Origin: Nonomuraea sediminis
Lineage (GTDB): Bacteria; Actinomycetota; Actinomycetes; Streptosporangiales; Streptosporangiaceae
Assembly (NCBI RefSeq): GCF_018531495.1
Contig: NZ_JAHDTI010000013.1
Location: forward strand, 62,001 to 126,000
Reading direction: 5' to 3'
DNA length: 64,000 nt
Every line of letters begins with the position of its first letter. Within the stretch, counting starts at the first letter, position 1. The notes beneath the pieces are model-generated. The model did no database searches and was not told where the DNA came from. It saw nothing but the letters and a program-made list of their open reading frames with translations. The translations under genes and the position numbers were made by a program. This document shows, one piece after another, positions 8,195 through 16,803 of this stretch.

Positions 8195-8628
8195 TGCACA
8201 TCGTCTACCCGGTGGTTGTTTCCGCGCTGCTGTTCTCCATCGGCGTCTACGGCGTGCTGGCGCGCCGTAACACGATCCTGGTGCTGATGTCGGTCGAGCT
8301 GATGCTCAACGCGGTCAACCTCAACCTGGTCGCGTTCGACGTCTGGCTCGGCGACCGCCTTCACAGCGGGCAGGTGCTCACGCTGTTCGTCATCGTGATC
8401 GCCGCGGCAGAGGTGGGCCTGGGTCTGGCCATCGTGCTCGCGCTCTTCCGCAACCGCCGCACCGTCGACCTCGACACCCTGCGCGACCTGGCCGAGCCCG
8501 CGCCCGGCGAGGGCGGCGGCGCCGGGCCGACGGGCGCCGTCGAGTCGGGAGGCACGGGCAACGGCGGGCCCGTCCCCGGCGAGGCCGCCGGCCTGCGCGC
8601 GCCGATCCAGCGAGGGGGCAAGCGATGA
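8194..8628 (+). CDS. nuoK: NADH-quinone oxidoreductase subunit K, extended tail
   Basis: 144 residues. The first 95 are a normal three-helix NuoK with the membrane glutamates in LMSVELMLNAVNL and AAAEVGLGLAI. The last 45 residues are Gly/Ala/Pro-rich and extend beyond the usual length of about 100, ending in PIQRGGKR. The GTG start at 8194 shares a base with the nuoJ stop, and the stop overlaps the nuoL ATG (ATGA). NuoI and NuoK both carry such tails in this cluster. Confidence 0.93.
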   Translation: MHIVYPVVVSALLFSIGVYGVLARRNTILVLMSVELMLNAVNLNLVAFDVWLGDRLHSGQVLTLFVIVIAAAEVGLGLAIVLALFRNRRTVDLDTLRDLAEPAPGEGGGAGPTGAVESGGTGNGGPVPGEAAGLRAPIQRGGKR

Positions 8629-10568
8629 ACTCCTTCCCGCTGGTGGCCGTGCTGCTGCCCTTCGTCGCCGCGTTCGCGGGGCTGCTGCTGTCGCGCTGGC
8701 CGCACCGCCGTCCTGCCCACGACCTCGCGCAGGCCTCCGGCGAGCCGCCCGCCGACCGCTCCGCCGACCTGGCGGCCAACCGGCGGGCCGCCTGGATCGC
8801 GGTCCTGCCGACCGCGGCCTCCACGGTGCTGGCGATCTGGTTGGCGTGGAGCCAGGGGTTCGCGTTCTTCGGCAGGCTCGAGGGCGCGGCGCCGGCAGGG
8901 GCGGTCGGCCAGACCTACGGGTCCATCGGCACCGGATCGATCCCGATCTCCCTGACGCTCCAGGCCGACGACCTGTCGGCCATCGTCGGCGTGCTGGTCA
9001 CGGTGGTGGCGCTGGCCGTACAGGTCTACTCGGTCGGCTATCTCAAGGGCGACCCGCGCTACCCCTCCTACAGCGCGTTCATCAGCCTGTTCACCAGCGC
9101 GATGCTGCTGGTCGTCTACGCGGGCGACCTCCTGGTCCTCTACGTGGGCTGGGAGATCATGGGCCTGTGCTCCTACCTGCTGATCGGGCACTGGTGGGAA
9201 GACCGGGCCAACTCGCGGGCCGCGGTCAAGGCCTTCCTCGTCACCCGGCTGGGCGACGTCGGGTTCCTGTTCGGCATCTTCGTGCTGGGGATGTCGGCGG
9301 GCAGCTTCCAGATCTCCACGGTGCTGGCCAAGGTGCCCCAGCTGCCCACGGGCACGCTGGTGGCGGCCACGATGCTGTTGCTGGCCGGGGTGGCGGGCAA
9401 GAGCGCCCAGGTCCCGCTGCACACCTGGCTGCCGGACGCGATGGCGGGCCCGACGCCGATCAGCGCCCTGATCCACGCCGCCACCATGGTCGCCGCGGGC
9501 ATCTTCATCGTGGCCCGGCTCTACCCCGCCTTCCTGGCCGCGCGGCCCACGCTCGACGTGCTGGCAGTGATCGCCGCGCTCGGCATGCTGGGCGCCGCCC
9601 TGGCCGCCCTGGCGCAGGACGACCTCAAACGGGTCCTGGCCTACTCCACCGTCAGCCAGCTCGCCTACATGGCGGGCGCGCTCGCGGCGGGTTCCGACAC
9701 GGCCGCCATCTTCCACCTGCTCACCCACGGGGCGTTCAAGGCGCTGCTGTTCCTGTGCGCGGGCGCGGTGATCCACCACGTGGGCGCCAACCTGATGAGC
9801 CAGATGGGCGGGCTGCGCAGGGAGCTTCCCGTCACGTTCGTGACGATGACGATCGGGTTCGCCGCGCTCATGGGCCTGCCGCCCACCAGCGGCTTCTTCA
9901 GCAAGGACGCCGTGCTGGCCGCCATGGACCGCGCCCTGTCCGGCAGCCTCACCGACGCGGCCGCGCTCCTGCTGTACGGCTGCGCGCTGGCGACCGTGGC
10001 CGTCACCGGGGCCTACGCGACCCGGGCGTGGCTGCGCACCTTCTTCGGCGAGACGCGGGCCGTGGCGCTGCCCGAGCCCGAGCCGGGCACCGCCCACGTG
10101 GTCGACACCCGTGAGGCGCCGCCCAGCATGCTCGTCCCCATCGTGGTGCTGTCGGTGCCGGCGCTGCTGCTCGGTTTCGCCGGCGGAGCCCACGTCGACT
10201 GGTCGATCGCGGCGATCAGCGTGCTCCTCGCGCTGCTCGGGGCCGGGGTGGTCTACGCGTACTGGCGCAGCGACCCCGTGGCCGATCCCGCGCGGCTGCT
10301 CGGGCCGTTCCGCGTGCCCTGCGAGCGGGCGTTCTACGTGGACACCGTCTACTCCGTGCTGTTCGTCCGGCCTGTCCTGGCGCTGTCCAGGCTCGTCGTC
10401 CAGACCGACGACGCGGTCGTCGACGGGGCGGTGCGCGGGTCCGGCCGTTCGGCGCGCGGGCTGTCGGGGCTGCTGCGGCTCGCCCAGAACGGCAACGTGC
10501 AGCTCTACGTGAGCGGCGTGCTGGCCGGTGTCCTCTTGATCGCGGTGGGGGCGGTGGTGTTCACATGA
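8625..10568 (+). CDS. nuoL: NADH-quinone oxidoreductase subunit L
   Basis: 647 residues, the distal antiporter-like subunit. Visible signatures are VYSVGYLKGDPRY, LYVGWEIMGLCSYLLIG, VPLHTWLPDAMAGPTPISAL and DDLKRVLAYSTVSQ, covering the proton-channel glutamate and lysines. A hydrophilic stretch and C-terminal helices corresponding to the lateral arm follow. Length is normal for the family. The ATG overlaps the nuoK stop and the TGA overlaps the nuoM ATG. It acts in the cytoplasmic membrane as one of three proton-pumping units. Confidence 0.96.
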   Translation: MNSFPLVAVLLPFVAAFAGLLLSRWPHRRPAHDLAQASGEPPADRSADLAANRRAAWIAVLPTAASTVLAIWLAWSQGFAFFGRLEGAAPAGAVGQTYGSIGTGSIPISLTLQADDLSAIVGVLVTVVALAVQVYSVGYLKGDPRYPSYSAFISLFTSAMLLVVYAGDLLVLYVGWEIMGLCSYLLIGHWWEDRANSRAAVKAFLVTRLGDVGFLFGIFVLGMSAGSFQISTVLAKVPQLPTGTLVAATMLLLAGVAGKSAQVPLHTWLPDAMAGPTPISALIHAATMVAAGIFIVARLYPAFLAARPTLDVLAVIAALGMLGAALAALAQDDLKRVLAYSTVSQLAYMAGALAAGSDTAAIFHLLTHGAFKALLFLCAGAVIHHVGANLMSQMGGLRRELPVTFVTMTIGFAALMGLPPTSGFFSKDAVLAAMDRALSGSLTDAAALLLYGCALATVAVTGAYATRAWLRTFFGETRAVALPEPEPGTAHVVDTREAPPSMLVPIVVLSVPALLLGFAGGAHVDWSIAAISVLLALLGAGVVYAYWRSDPVADPARLLGPFRVPCERAFYVDTVYSVLFVRPVLALSRLVVQTDDAVVDGAVRGSGRSARGLSGLLRLAQNGNVQLYVSGVLAGVLLIAVGAVVFT

Positions 10569-12199
10569 TGGGCTGGGTCTCCGTCGCCCTACTGGCTGTG
10601 CCGCTGCTCGGGGCGCTCGGCCTGCTGGCCGCCCCGCGCGCGCTCCGGCCCGTCCTGCACGTGTACGGCCTGGTGGTGTCCGGGGTCACGCTGCTGCTGG
10701 CCGTACTGATGCTGGTGAGGTTCGACTACGGAGATTCCCGGCGGGCGCAGTTCGTGGTCGACGTGCCGTGGATCCGCGGGCTCGACCTTCGCTTCCACCT
10801 GGGGGTCGACGGGATCTCGCTACCGCTGGTCGCGCTGACCGCGCTGCTGACGTTCCTGTGCTTCGTCTACCTCGGCGCGGGCGGCGGGCGCGGGCCCGGG
10901 CAGCTCATGCGGCCGAAGAGCGGCGGCGGGCGGCCACGGGCGATGGTGTTCACGCTGCTCGTGCTCGAGGTGGGCATGATCGGCACGTTCCTGGCCCTCG
11001 ACCTGCTGCTGTTCTTCGTGTTCTTCGAGGTCGTGCTGGTCCCGATGTACTTCCTGATCGCCATCTGGGGCGGCGCGGGCCGGCGCGCCGCGGCGGTCAA
11101 GTTCATCCTCTACACGGTGCTCGGCTCCGTCGTGATGCTGCTCGGCCTGCTGCTCGTCTGGGCGCAGACCGGCACGCTCGACGTCCTGGCCCTGGAGGCC
11201 GCACACGGGCGCGGGATGACCGCGGGCGTGCAGACGCTGGCGTTCGTCGCGATCGGGCTCGGGCTCGCGGTCAAGACACCGATGTGGCCGCTGCACACCT
11301 GGCTGCCCGACGCCCACACCGAAGCCCCCACCGTCGGCTCGGTGCTGCTGGCCGGGGTGCTGCTGAAGATGGGCACGTACGGCTTCGCCAGGATCGCGAT
11401 CCCCGTCCTCCCGCACGGCGCCGCCACGGTGGCGCCGTGGCTCGGCGCGTTCGCCGTCGTCGGCATCGTCTACGGAGCCCTGGCCTGCCTGGCCCAGCGC
11501 GACCTGAAACGCATGATCGCCTACTCCTCCATCGGCCACATGGGCTTCGTGCTGCTCGGCTTCGCCACGCTCACCACCGTCGGCATCAACGGGGCGCTGT
11601 TCGCCAACGTCGCCCACGGGCTGATCACCGGCCTGCTGTTCTTCCTCGCCGGGGCGGTCAAGGAGCGGTACGGCACGGCCGACATGCCCTCGCTCGGCGG
11701 CGGGATGCTGGCCACGATGCCGCGCCTGGGCTCCGTGCTGACCTTCGCGGCCATCGCCTCCCTGGGGCTGCCGGGGCTCGCCGGGTTCTGGGGGGAGATG
11801 CTGGCCCTGTTCGGCGCCTACCAGCCGGCGGCCGGGCTGCCCCGCGGGCTGTTCCTGACATTCATGGTGATCGGCGGGCTCGGGGCGGTGCTCACGGCGG
11901 CCTACTTCCTGGTCATGCTGTCCCGGGTCACGCACGGGCCGCCCGCCGCTCCCGTCTCCGTCGTCCGGCTGGCGCCCGCCGGGGTGGCCGCGCTGGGGCG
12001 GACGGGGGATGCGCAGGGCGCCGACGGCGGATCTGCTCCGCCGCGCCGGGCGGGCCTCAGGCCGCGTGACATCCGGGGATACGAGCTGGCCTCCTGGGTT
12101 CCGCTGATCGTGCTGATCCTGCTGTTCGGGCTGTGGCCGAAGCTGTTGCTGTCGTTGACCACGCCCGCCGTACAGCTGCTGTTGGGGGTGGCGTCGTGA
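10565..12199 (+). CDS. nuoM: NADH-quinone oxidoreductase subunit M
   Basis: 544 residues with about fourteen hydrophobic helices. The antiporter-family motifs HLGVDGISLPLV, KTPMWPLHTWLPDAH, EAPTVGSVLLAGVLLKMGTY and RDLKRMIAYSSIGHMGF are present, including the channel lysines. A charged, low-complexity insertion lies near residues 475-500 before the last helix. The start overlaps the nuoL stop and the stop overlaps the nuoN GTG. Confidence 0.96.
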   Translation: MMGWVSVALLAVPLLGALGLLAAPRALRPVLHVYGLVVSGVTLLLAVLMLVRFDYGDSRRAQFVVDVPWIRGLDLRFHLGVDGISLPLVALTALLTFLCFVYLGAGGGRGPGQLMRPKSGGGRPRAMVFTLLVLEVGMIGTFLALDLLLFFVFFEVVLVPMYFLIAIWGGAGRRAAAVKFILYTVLGSVVMLLGLLLVWAQTGTLDVLALEAAHGRGMTAGVQTLAFVAIGLGLAVKTPMWPLHTWLPDAHTEAPTVGSVLLAGVLLKMGTYGFARIAIPVLPHGAATVAPWLGAFAVVGIVYGALACLAQRDLKRMIAYSSIGHMGFVLLGFATLTTVGINGALFANVAHGLITGLLFFLAGAVKERYGTADMPSLGGGMLATMPRLGSVLTFAAIASLGLPGLAGFWGEMLALFGAYQPAAGLPRGLFLTFMVIGGLGAVLTAAYFLVMLSRVTHGPPAAPVSVVRLAPAGVAALGRTGDAQGADGGSAPPRRAGLRPRDIRGYELASWVPLIVLILLFGLWPKLLLSLTTPAVQLLLGVAS

Positions 12200-13677
12200 T
12201 CCAGCAGATCGACTACGTCGCGATCGCCGCGCCCCTGCTTCTCGCCGTGGTGGCGGGGCTGGTGCTGCTGCTCGACGCGTTCCTGCCGCGGGCAGGGGCC
12301 GTGCCGGGGCTGGTGACGCTGGCCGGGGTTCTGGGCGCGCTCGCGATCGTGGTGTGGCAGGCCGCGAGCGGCGGGCCGCCCCGCTCGACGTTCTGCGTGC
12401 CGGGGGCCGGAGGGCTGTGCTCGTTCGTGGTCGACCGGTTCACGCTGGTGTTCGCCGGGGTCGTGCTGGTCGCGGGCGTGGTGGTCGTGCTGCTGTCGAT
12501 GACCGAGCTGGCCGGCGGCGGGATCCCGGTGGGCGAGTGGTACTTCCTGCTGCTCTGCACGCTGGTGGGGGCCGTGACGCTGCCCGCCTCGCGGGATCTG
12601 ATCATGCTGGTGGTGGCGCTCGAGCTGGTCTCGCTGCCGGTCTTCGCGCTGACGGCGCTTCGGCGGTACGACGGGCGGGGCTCCGAGGCCGCGGTCAAGC
12701 TGTTCCTGGTGTCGGTGGTGTCGACTGCCGTGATGCTGTTCGGGGTGTCCCTGCTGTACGGCGTGGGCGGGTCGGTCCACCTGGCCCGGCTGGCCGGGGT
12801 GTTGAGCGGGGCCGTGCCCGCGCCCGGGCTCGTCGGCGCTTCCGGGTCCGGGATGCCGGCCGTGGTCACGGTCGCGGTGGTGCTGGTCGTGGCCGGGTTC
12901 GGGTTCAAGATCGCGGCTGTGCCGTTCCATGCCTGGGCGGCCGACGTCTACCAGGGGGCGCCGATCCCGGTGGCGGCGCTGCTGTCCGTGATCTCCAAGG
13001 CCGCCGGGTTCGCCGGGCTGATCCTCATCCTGGTGACCGCGCTCGGCGGGCAGGCCTTCACCTGGTCCCCGGTGATCGCGATCGTGTCCGCGCTCACCAT
13101 GAGCGTGGGCAACCTGCTGGCCATGCGGCAACGCTCCGCCGTACGGCTGCTCGCGTGGTCGTCGGTGGCCCAGTCGGGTTACATCCTGGCGCCGCTGGCA
13201 CTCGGCGGACGTGCCGTGGGCGCCTCGGTGACGTATCTGGTGATCTACGCCGCGATGAACCTCGGGGCCTTCGCGGTGGTCATGCTGGTGTCCCGGTCGG
13301 CGCCGCGAAACGAGCTCGACGACTATCGCGGGCTCGCCTTCCGCGCTCCCGCGCAGGGACTGGCACTGGCGTTCTGCCTGGTCTGCCTGGCCGGTCTGCC
13401 ACCAGGCCTGGCCGGTCTCTTCGCCAAGGTGGTCGTCTTCCGCATCCTGGTCGAGGGCGGCCTCGGCTGGCTGGCGGTCATCATGGCGATCAACACCGTG
13501 ATCGGCCTCTACTACTACGCCACCTGGACCGCCCGCCTCTTCGCCCCCGCCCCCGCTATCGTCGCCCACCGCCCCTTCCCCGCCACCACTCTCGCCATGG
13601 CCCTCTCCCTGATCGCCGCCATCCTCTTCTCCGCCGCTCCCCAACTGGCCCTGACCATGGCCGGCCTGACCACCTGA
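12196..13677 (+). CDS. nuoN: NADH-quinone oxidoreductase subunit N
   Basis: 493 residues, the third antiporter-like subunit and last gene of the cluster. LVALELVSLPVFALTAL, VPFHAWAADVYQGAPIPVAA and RLLAWSSVAQSGYI match NuoN. The GTG at 12196 overlaps the nuoM stop (GTGA) and gives VIQQIDYVAIAAPLLL, a normal N-terminus; an earlier in-frame start at 12133 would overlap nuoM by 67 bases. Ends just before a possible hairpin. Confidence 0.95.
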   Translation: MIQQIDYVAIAAPLLLAVVAGLVLLLDAFLPRAGAVPGLVTLAGVLGALAIVVWQAASGGPPRSTFCVPGAGGLCSFVVDRFTLVFAGVVLVAGVVVVLLSMTELAGGGIPVGEWYFLLLCTLVGAVTLPASRDLIMLVVALELVSLPVFALTALRRYDGRGSEAAVKLFLVSVVSTAVMLFGVSLLYGVGGSVHLARLAGVLSGAVPAPGLVGASGSGMPAVVTVAVVLVVAGFGFKIAAVPFHAWAADVYQGAPIPVAALLSVISKAAGFAGLILILVTALGGQAFTWSPVIAIVSALTMSVGNLLAMRQRSAVRLLAWSSVAQSGYILAPLALGGRAVGASVTYLVIYAAMNLGAFAVVMLVSRSAPRNELDDYRGLAFRAPAQGLALAFCLVCLAGLPPGLAGLFAKVVVFRILVEGGLGWLAVIMAINTVIGLYYYATWTARLFAPAPAIVAHRPFPATTLAMALSLIAAILFSAAPQLALTMAGLTT

Positions 13678-13684
13678 CCCCCCA

Positions 13685-13714
13685 CCCCGCCTGCCCGGAG
13701 CCGCGGTAGCGGGG
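13685..13714 (+). terminator. Possible weak hairpin after nuoN
   Basis: CCCCGC (13685-13690) can pair with GCGGGG (13709-13714) a few bases after the nuoN stop. There is no T-tract, which is common for actinobacterial terminators, and the stem is short. Confidence 0.3.
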
Positions 13715-13861
13715 AGTGTTCTGTGGATCCAGCCTCCCGCCCGCCCCGACAGAAACCGCACGGCCTGCAGCAACCGGTCCCTGGTAGCGCACTTGACCGG
13801 GAGCGAAGGGTGTGGGCTTGTGCCGCCCGCGTCTCGCAAGGCCACGTGGGAGCATGAGGTC

Positions 13862-14120
13862 GTGTCAATCGACGATGGGTCCTTCGACGCAGCCAGTGCC
13901 GTCGCGTCGCGTGAGGATCTCGCTCGGTTCGTTGAAGCGCTACACGGCGAGCTGGTCAACGGCGCCGATTGGGAGAACGATCGGCTGGATCTGTTTCTGG
14001 AAGCGCTGGCTGCGTGGATCCGGGACTCTCCTGGGCTCCACGCCGGAAACCCCGCACCCGAGACCGCGAGGTGGTTCCTTCTTCGCCCAGGCGTTGGGGG
14101 CGGCGACGGTCTATGAGTGA
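13862..14120 (+). pseudogene. DUF7660-family gene with a 1-base frameshift
   Basis: The frame opening at GTG 13862 reads SREDLARFVEALHGEL, WENDRLDLFLEALAAWIRD and runs to ETARW, matching small DUF7660-type proteins. The family's ending, here FFAQALGAATVYE then TGA at 14118-14120, lies in another frame from 14076. Removing one T at about 14075 joins W to SFFAQ and restores a normal end. As sequenced, the protein instead ends LLRPGVGGGDGL at 14116. The relative at 37.9 kb ends LALQIRAGSMYE and supports the repaired reading. Function of the family is unknown. The start is uncertain; a GTG or ATG further upstream is possible. Confidence 0.65.
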
Positions 14121-14201
14121 GTCGGTGGGAGAGAAATCCGTCGACACGCTGACGTCCGGCGCTGATCCAACGGGTTCGCGAGGCCGAATGATCGTTCTCC
14201 T

Positions 14202-14711
14202 ATGAGGCTCCCGGCGGAACCACATGGCTACCTGGTCTCGCTTCGAGGGGATCTTCTCCGCGGGCAGCTAGTCGGACGTGCCGAAGACGCGGGATGGATC
14301 GCTTGCGATCTGATCGGAGCCGGAATCGACACGCCCGGCATGCTCGAACTGGCCGGGCACGCCCTCTCCATCGGCTCGCTGTCGGAGATCGAGCCGCTGA
14401 TCCGTCAGGTGCTCTCGGAATGCGGCATGCCACCGATCGACACCCAGCAGGAGCCATGGGACGTCGCGCTCGACATCTCGCTGGCCATCCAGGACGGCAC
14501 ACTGCCGATCTCAGCCGGTGCCGACTTCTTGATCATCCAGCTCGCGCCGAGGTGTGGTCACCCGCCAGAGATCATGCAGCTCATGATCCTCATCGACGAC
14601 TGGGAGGCCATCCGGACCACACCGCCGACCGACGCCGAGCTCCGTACTCACGCAGGAAGGATCGCGAAAGCGGCGGAGAGGCACAGCACGTACATGCCCA
14701 CCTCAGATTGA
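14202..14711 (+). CDS. Hypothetical protein, 169 residues
   Basis: Soluble, acidic protein of unknown function; no membrane segment, signal peptide or recognisable motif. It reads MRLPAEPHGYLVSLRGDLL and ends ERHSTYMPTSD. Codon use and coherent helix-rich composition support a real gene. It follows the frameshifted DUF7660 gene on the same strand and ends six bases before the convergent Nudix gene. Reminiscent of conserved orphan proteins found in actinobacterial accessory regions. Confidence 0.6.
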   Translation: MRLPAEPHGYLVSLRGDLLRGQLVGRAEDAGWIACDLIGAGIDTPGMLELAGHALSIGSLSEIEPLIRQVLSECGMPPIDTQQEPWDVALDISLAIQDGTLPISAGADFLIIQLAPRCGHPPEIMQLMILIDDWEAIRTTPPTDAELRTHAGRIAKAAERHSTYMPTSD

Positions 14712-14716
14712 GGGTC

Positions 14717-15259
14717 CTATTGCTGGCCGTGGAGCAGCCACAGCATGTAGGCGGCGACGGAGGACGAATCGGCGACCGATCCCTCGCTGATCATCTGCTC
14801 GAATTCGGCCCGGCGCACCCAGCGCTGCCGCATGTCCTGCTCAGTGTGCTCGCGGCTGGCCGTACCCTCTGCGAGCCCGGTGGCCAGGAACACGTGAACG
14901 GCCTGATTGGTCATCCCGTGAGCGTTGTCCAAGCACCCCAGATGCCGCAGACGCGCAGCTCGGAGGCCGGTCTCCTCCGCGAGTTCCCTCCTGGCCTCGT
15001 CTTCCCGAGTGTCGGCCTCGGCGCTGCCCTGGGGGAAACTCCACGAGCGACGGCCGATCGGATAGCGGTACTCCTCCACCAGGTGGAACCCGCCGTCTTC
15101 TTCCGGCACGACCAGCACGAAGTCGGGTTTGACGACATATCCGTACAGGCCAGGCGAGCCGTCAGGACGCTCGATCGCGTCCTCGCGCACGGTCATCCAC
15201 GGGTTGCGATAGACCTCCCGCGAGGAGACCTGCCGGATCACAGGCTGCACGTCAACCAT
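14717..15259 (-). CDS. Nudix hydrolase, ADP-ribose pyrophosphatase-like
   Basis: About 180 residues from the ATG at 15257-15259 (MVDVQPVIRQVSSREVYRNP). The N-terminal strand pattern, then FHLVEEYRYPIGRRSWSFPQG and RRELAEETGL form a Nudix fold. The REL-AEETGL half of the Nudix box is exact, while the first half (GSAEADTRED) is degenerate, with D in place of the usual first E. Such proteins hydrolyse nucleoside diphosphate derivatives; the substrate is not predictable. Longer readings upstream run through repeats and are rejected. Confidence 0.85.
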   Translation of the reverse strand: MVDVQPVIRQVSSREVYRNPWMTVREDAIERPDGSPGLYGYVVKPDFVLVVPEEDGGFHLVEEYRYPIGRRSWSFPQGSAEADTREDEARRELAEETGLRAARLRHLGCLDNAHGMTNQAVHVFLATGLAEGTASREHTEQDMRQRWVRRAEFEQMISEGSVADSSSVAAYMLWLLHGQQ

Positions 15260-15304
15260 GACATCGCATCGTATCCAGCCATCGGCAGGGCATCGGGGAT
15301 CGCC

Positions 15305-15374
15305 ACGTCGGCGCCTCCGGCCAGATCTCCCAGATCGCCATGTCGGAGCGTCCGGCCAGATCTCCCAGATCGGG
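15305..15374. repeat. Two tandem 35-base units
   Basis: Two adjacent units at 15305-15339 and 15340-15374 share a 22-base core (15316-15337 and 15351-15372) that includes CCAGATCTCCCAGATCG. The remaining bases differ at a few positions. The core itself contains AGATC twice. It lies just upstream of the Nudix start on the minus strand, where it might be a regulatory array. Confidence 0.6.
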
Positions 15375-15587
15375 CCGGGCGAGCGCACTCAGGCACAGGC
15401 CGACCTGGCTTGCTCGCGACCCGACGCTCCTTGCAGACGGTCACCCACACGGGCCTCGTGCACCCAGAACGGGCCGCGTCACGGTCTCCGTTGCATGATC
15501 TGGCTCAAATCTGGATCGGGCTGCTCGGCTATGTGGCGAAAGGGCGCGTCTGGCGGAAGGACGCGTCTATATGGCGCACAACGCGCC

Positions 15588-15643
15588 GGACGAACTGGCC
15601 GCGTCTATATAGCTGCGCACCGCGCTGGACGAACTGGCCGCGT
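15588..15643. repeat. Direct repeat of a 17-mer, period 39
   Basis: GGACGAACTGGCCGCGT occurs at 15588-15604 and 15627-15643. CGCGTCTATAT occurs nearby at about 15562 and at 15600. The region looks like decayed tandem repeats in a non-coding gap. Confidence 0.55.
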
Positions 15644-15708
15644 TGCGCGGCCAACAACTCCTCGAGTGGCCCGAAACAGGGGACAGTGGCCATGTCCCGC
15701 GCGTGTAC

Positions 15709-16224
15709 TCAATCGCCTGCGCCGTCCCGAGGGCTCACGAAGATCCAGTAACGCCGCGCCGGGCCGAGTCTGGTCTCGCGGATACCCTCGAGGACGCCGC
15801 CGTGCCGTTCGATGGTCTTCACCGAGGCGACGTTCTCGGCCGTGCAGACAAGCAGCACCCGGTCCATGCCGAGCTCCCGAGCCTTGTCGAGCATCCGACC
15901 CAACGCCCACGTAGCCACCCCGCGCTGACGCGCGGACGGCCGAATGCCATAACCGATATGTCCGGCCCACTGCACGAACTCGCCGAACCCGTGCCGCAAC
16001 GCGATCCCGCCGAGCACCCGGCCACCATCCACGATCCACCGGTACGTGCACGCACCCGACTCGCCGTCCAGCCGCGCCACCCAGGCCACAAACCCGCCCG
16101 GCGAGTCGACCTCATCGATCGGCAGCAACCCGAACCCGTCCTCATGAAAACCGGGCCCCCACTCAGCATGCGCCTCAAGCCAAGCGGAGTGCAGACGCGC
16201 ACTAGGCACGACCAGTTCAGGCAT
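15709..16224 (-). CDS. GNAT family N-acetyltransferase
   Basis: 171 residues. The acetyl-CoA binding loop is visible as GYGIRPSARQRGVATWAL, followed by the alpha/beta elements RVLLVCTAENVASVKTIERHGG and a terminal RRYWIFV strand, which is the standard GNAT C-terminal half. The N-terminal half begins MPELVVPSARLHSAWLEAH. Acceptor substrate is unknown. It is transcribed leftward into the repeat-rich gap and is not obviously in an operon, with the next gene on the same strand ending 59 bases upstream. Confidence 0.88.
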   Translation of the reverse strand: MPELVVPSARLHSAWLEAHAEWGPGFHEDGFGLLPIDEVDSPGGFVAWVARLDGESGACTYRWIVDGGRVLGGIALRHGFGEFVQWAGHIGYGIRPSARQRGVATWALGRMLDKARELGMDRVLLVCTAENVASVKTIERHGGVLEGIRETRLGPARRYWIFVSPRDGAGD

Positions 16225-16283
16225 ACCGCGACCCTACCCATCCAGACCCCGAGCGGGACGTCGACCGCCCTTCCAGATTCGCC

Positions 16284-16655
16284 CTACCCCGCGCCTCCTT
16301 CAGGCGGGCGCTCGGTCTGCCCGATCCACGCACAGAGCAAAGCCGTCAGCACGAAGCCCACCACAACAGGGGCCCCAAGAACGAACGTGAGGCCCTCGTC
16401 GGGCACCCAGGAGTCATATGCCGGCTGAAGGCAGAAAATCGCCAGCATGGCAAAGGGCGCCACCAGCCCAACAAGCGGCCAGTGCGGCAGGCGGGCAAGC
16501 AGCGCACCCAGCGCGCTGAGCGGGAAGGGCGCCAGCATCAACGCCATCACCAGGTCCAGCTCGCTATCCGAGTCGTGAGTCGGCCAGCGGAGGAGGAGCA
16601 ACAGCGAGACTGCCACCGCAGCCCCCGCCAGAGCCGACCTGAAGAGGAGACGCAC
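16284..16655 (-). CDS. Small four-helix membrane protein, unknown
   Basis: About 123 residues from a GTG at 16653-16655 (VRLLFRSALAGAAVAVSLLLLL). Hydrophobic segments lie at about residues 5-23, 35-55, 60-85 and 92-112, with a short cytosolic tail ending TERPPEGGAG. No family recognised. The open frame continues upstream for 190 codons, but that part overlaps a better-supported gene on the other strand and is compositionally unlike a protein. A TTG at 16676 is an alternative start. Confidence 0.55.
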   Translation of the reverse strand: MRLLFRSALAGAAVAVSLLLLLRWPTHDSDSELDLVMALMLAPFPLSALGALLARLPHWPLVGLVAPFAMLAIFCLQPAYDSWVPDEGLTFVLGAPVVVGFVLTALLCAWIGQTERPPEGGAG

Positions 16656-16803
16656 GGGATGATTGTCGCGAATCAAGAGGAACAGGTCGACGTTCAGAAG
16701 ACCATCCCGACGATCAGACCCATGACCAGGCCAGGCCGATGGTTGACGGCCATGGGCTACACCTCGTGGGAGGGTGGCGCTATGTCGACCTCCCGAAAGG
16801 GTC

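Larger units (their letters stand above)
15260..15708. other. Gene-free stretch rich in short repeats
   Basis: No supported gene lies here. The left part holds the start region of the Nudix gene and two 35-base tandem units (15305-15374). The right part holds a repeated 17-mer (15588-15604 and 15627-15643) and two CGCGTCTATAT words. Any promoter for the Nudix gene must be in the left part, but I see no convincing -35/-10 pair. Confidence 0.5.

Noticed and set aside
8361..10193. 610-codon minus-strand frame over nuoL
   Set aside because: Antisense shadow of nuoL rich in Gly, Arg, His and Gln.
13793..14116. DUF7660 gene as an intact gene in its open frame
   Set aside because: The open frame ends with a tail unlike the family, while the family ending is present in the neighbouring frame.
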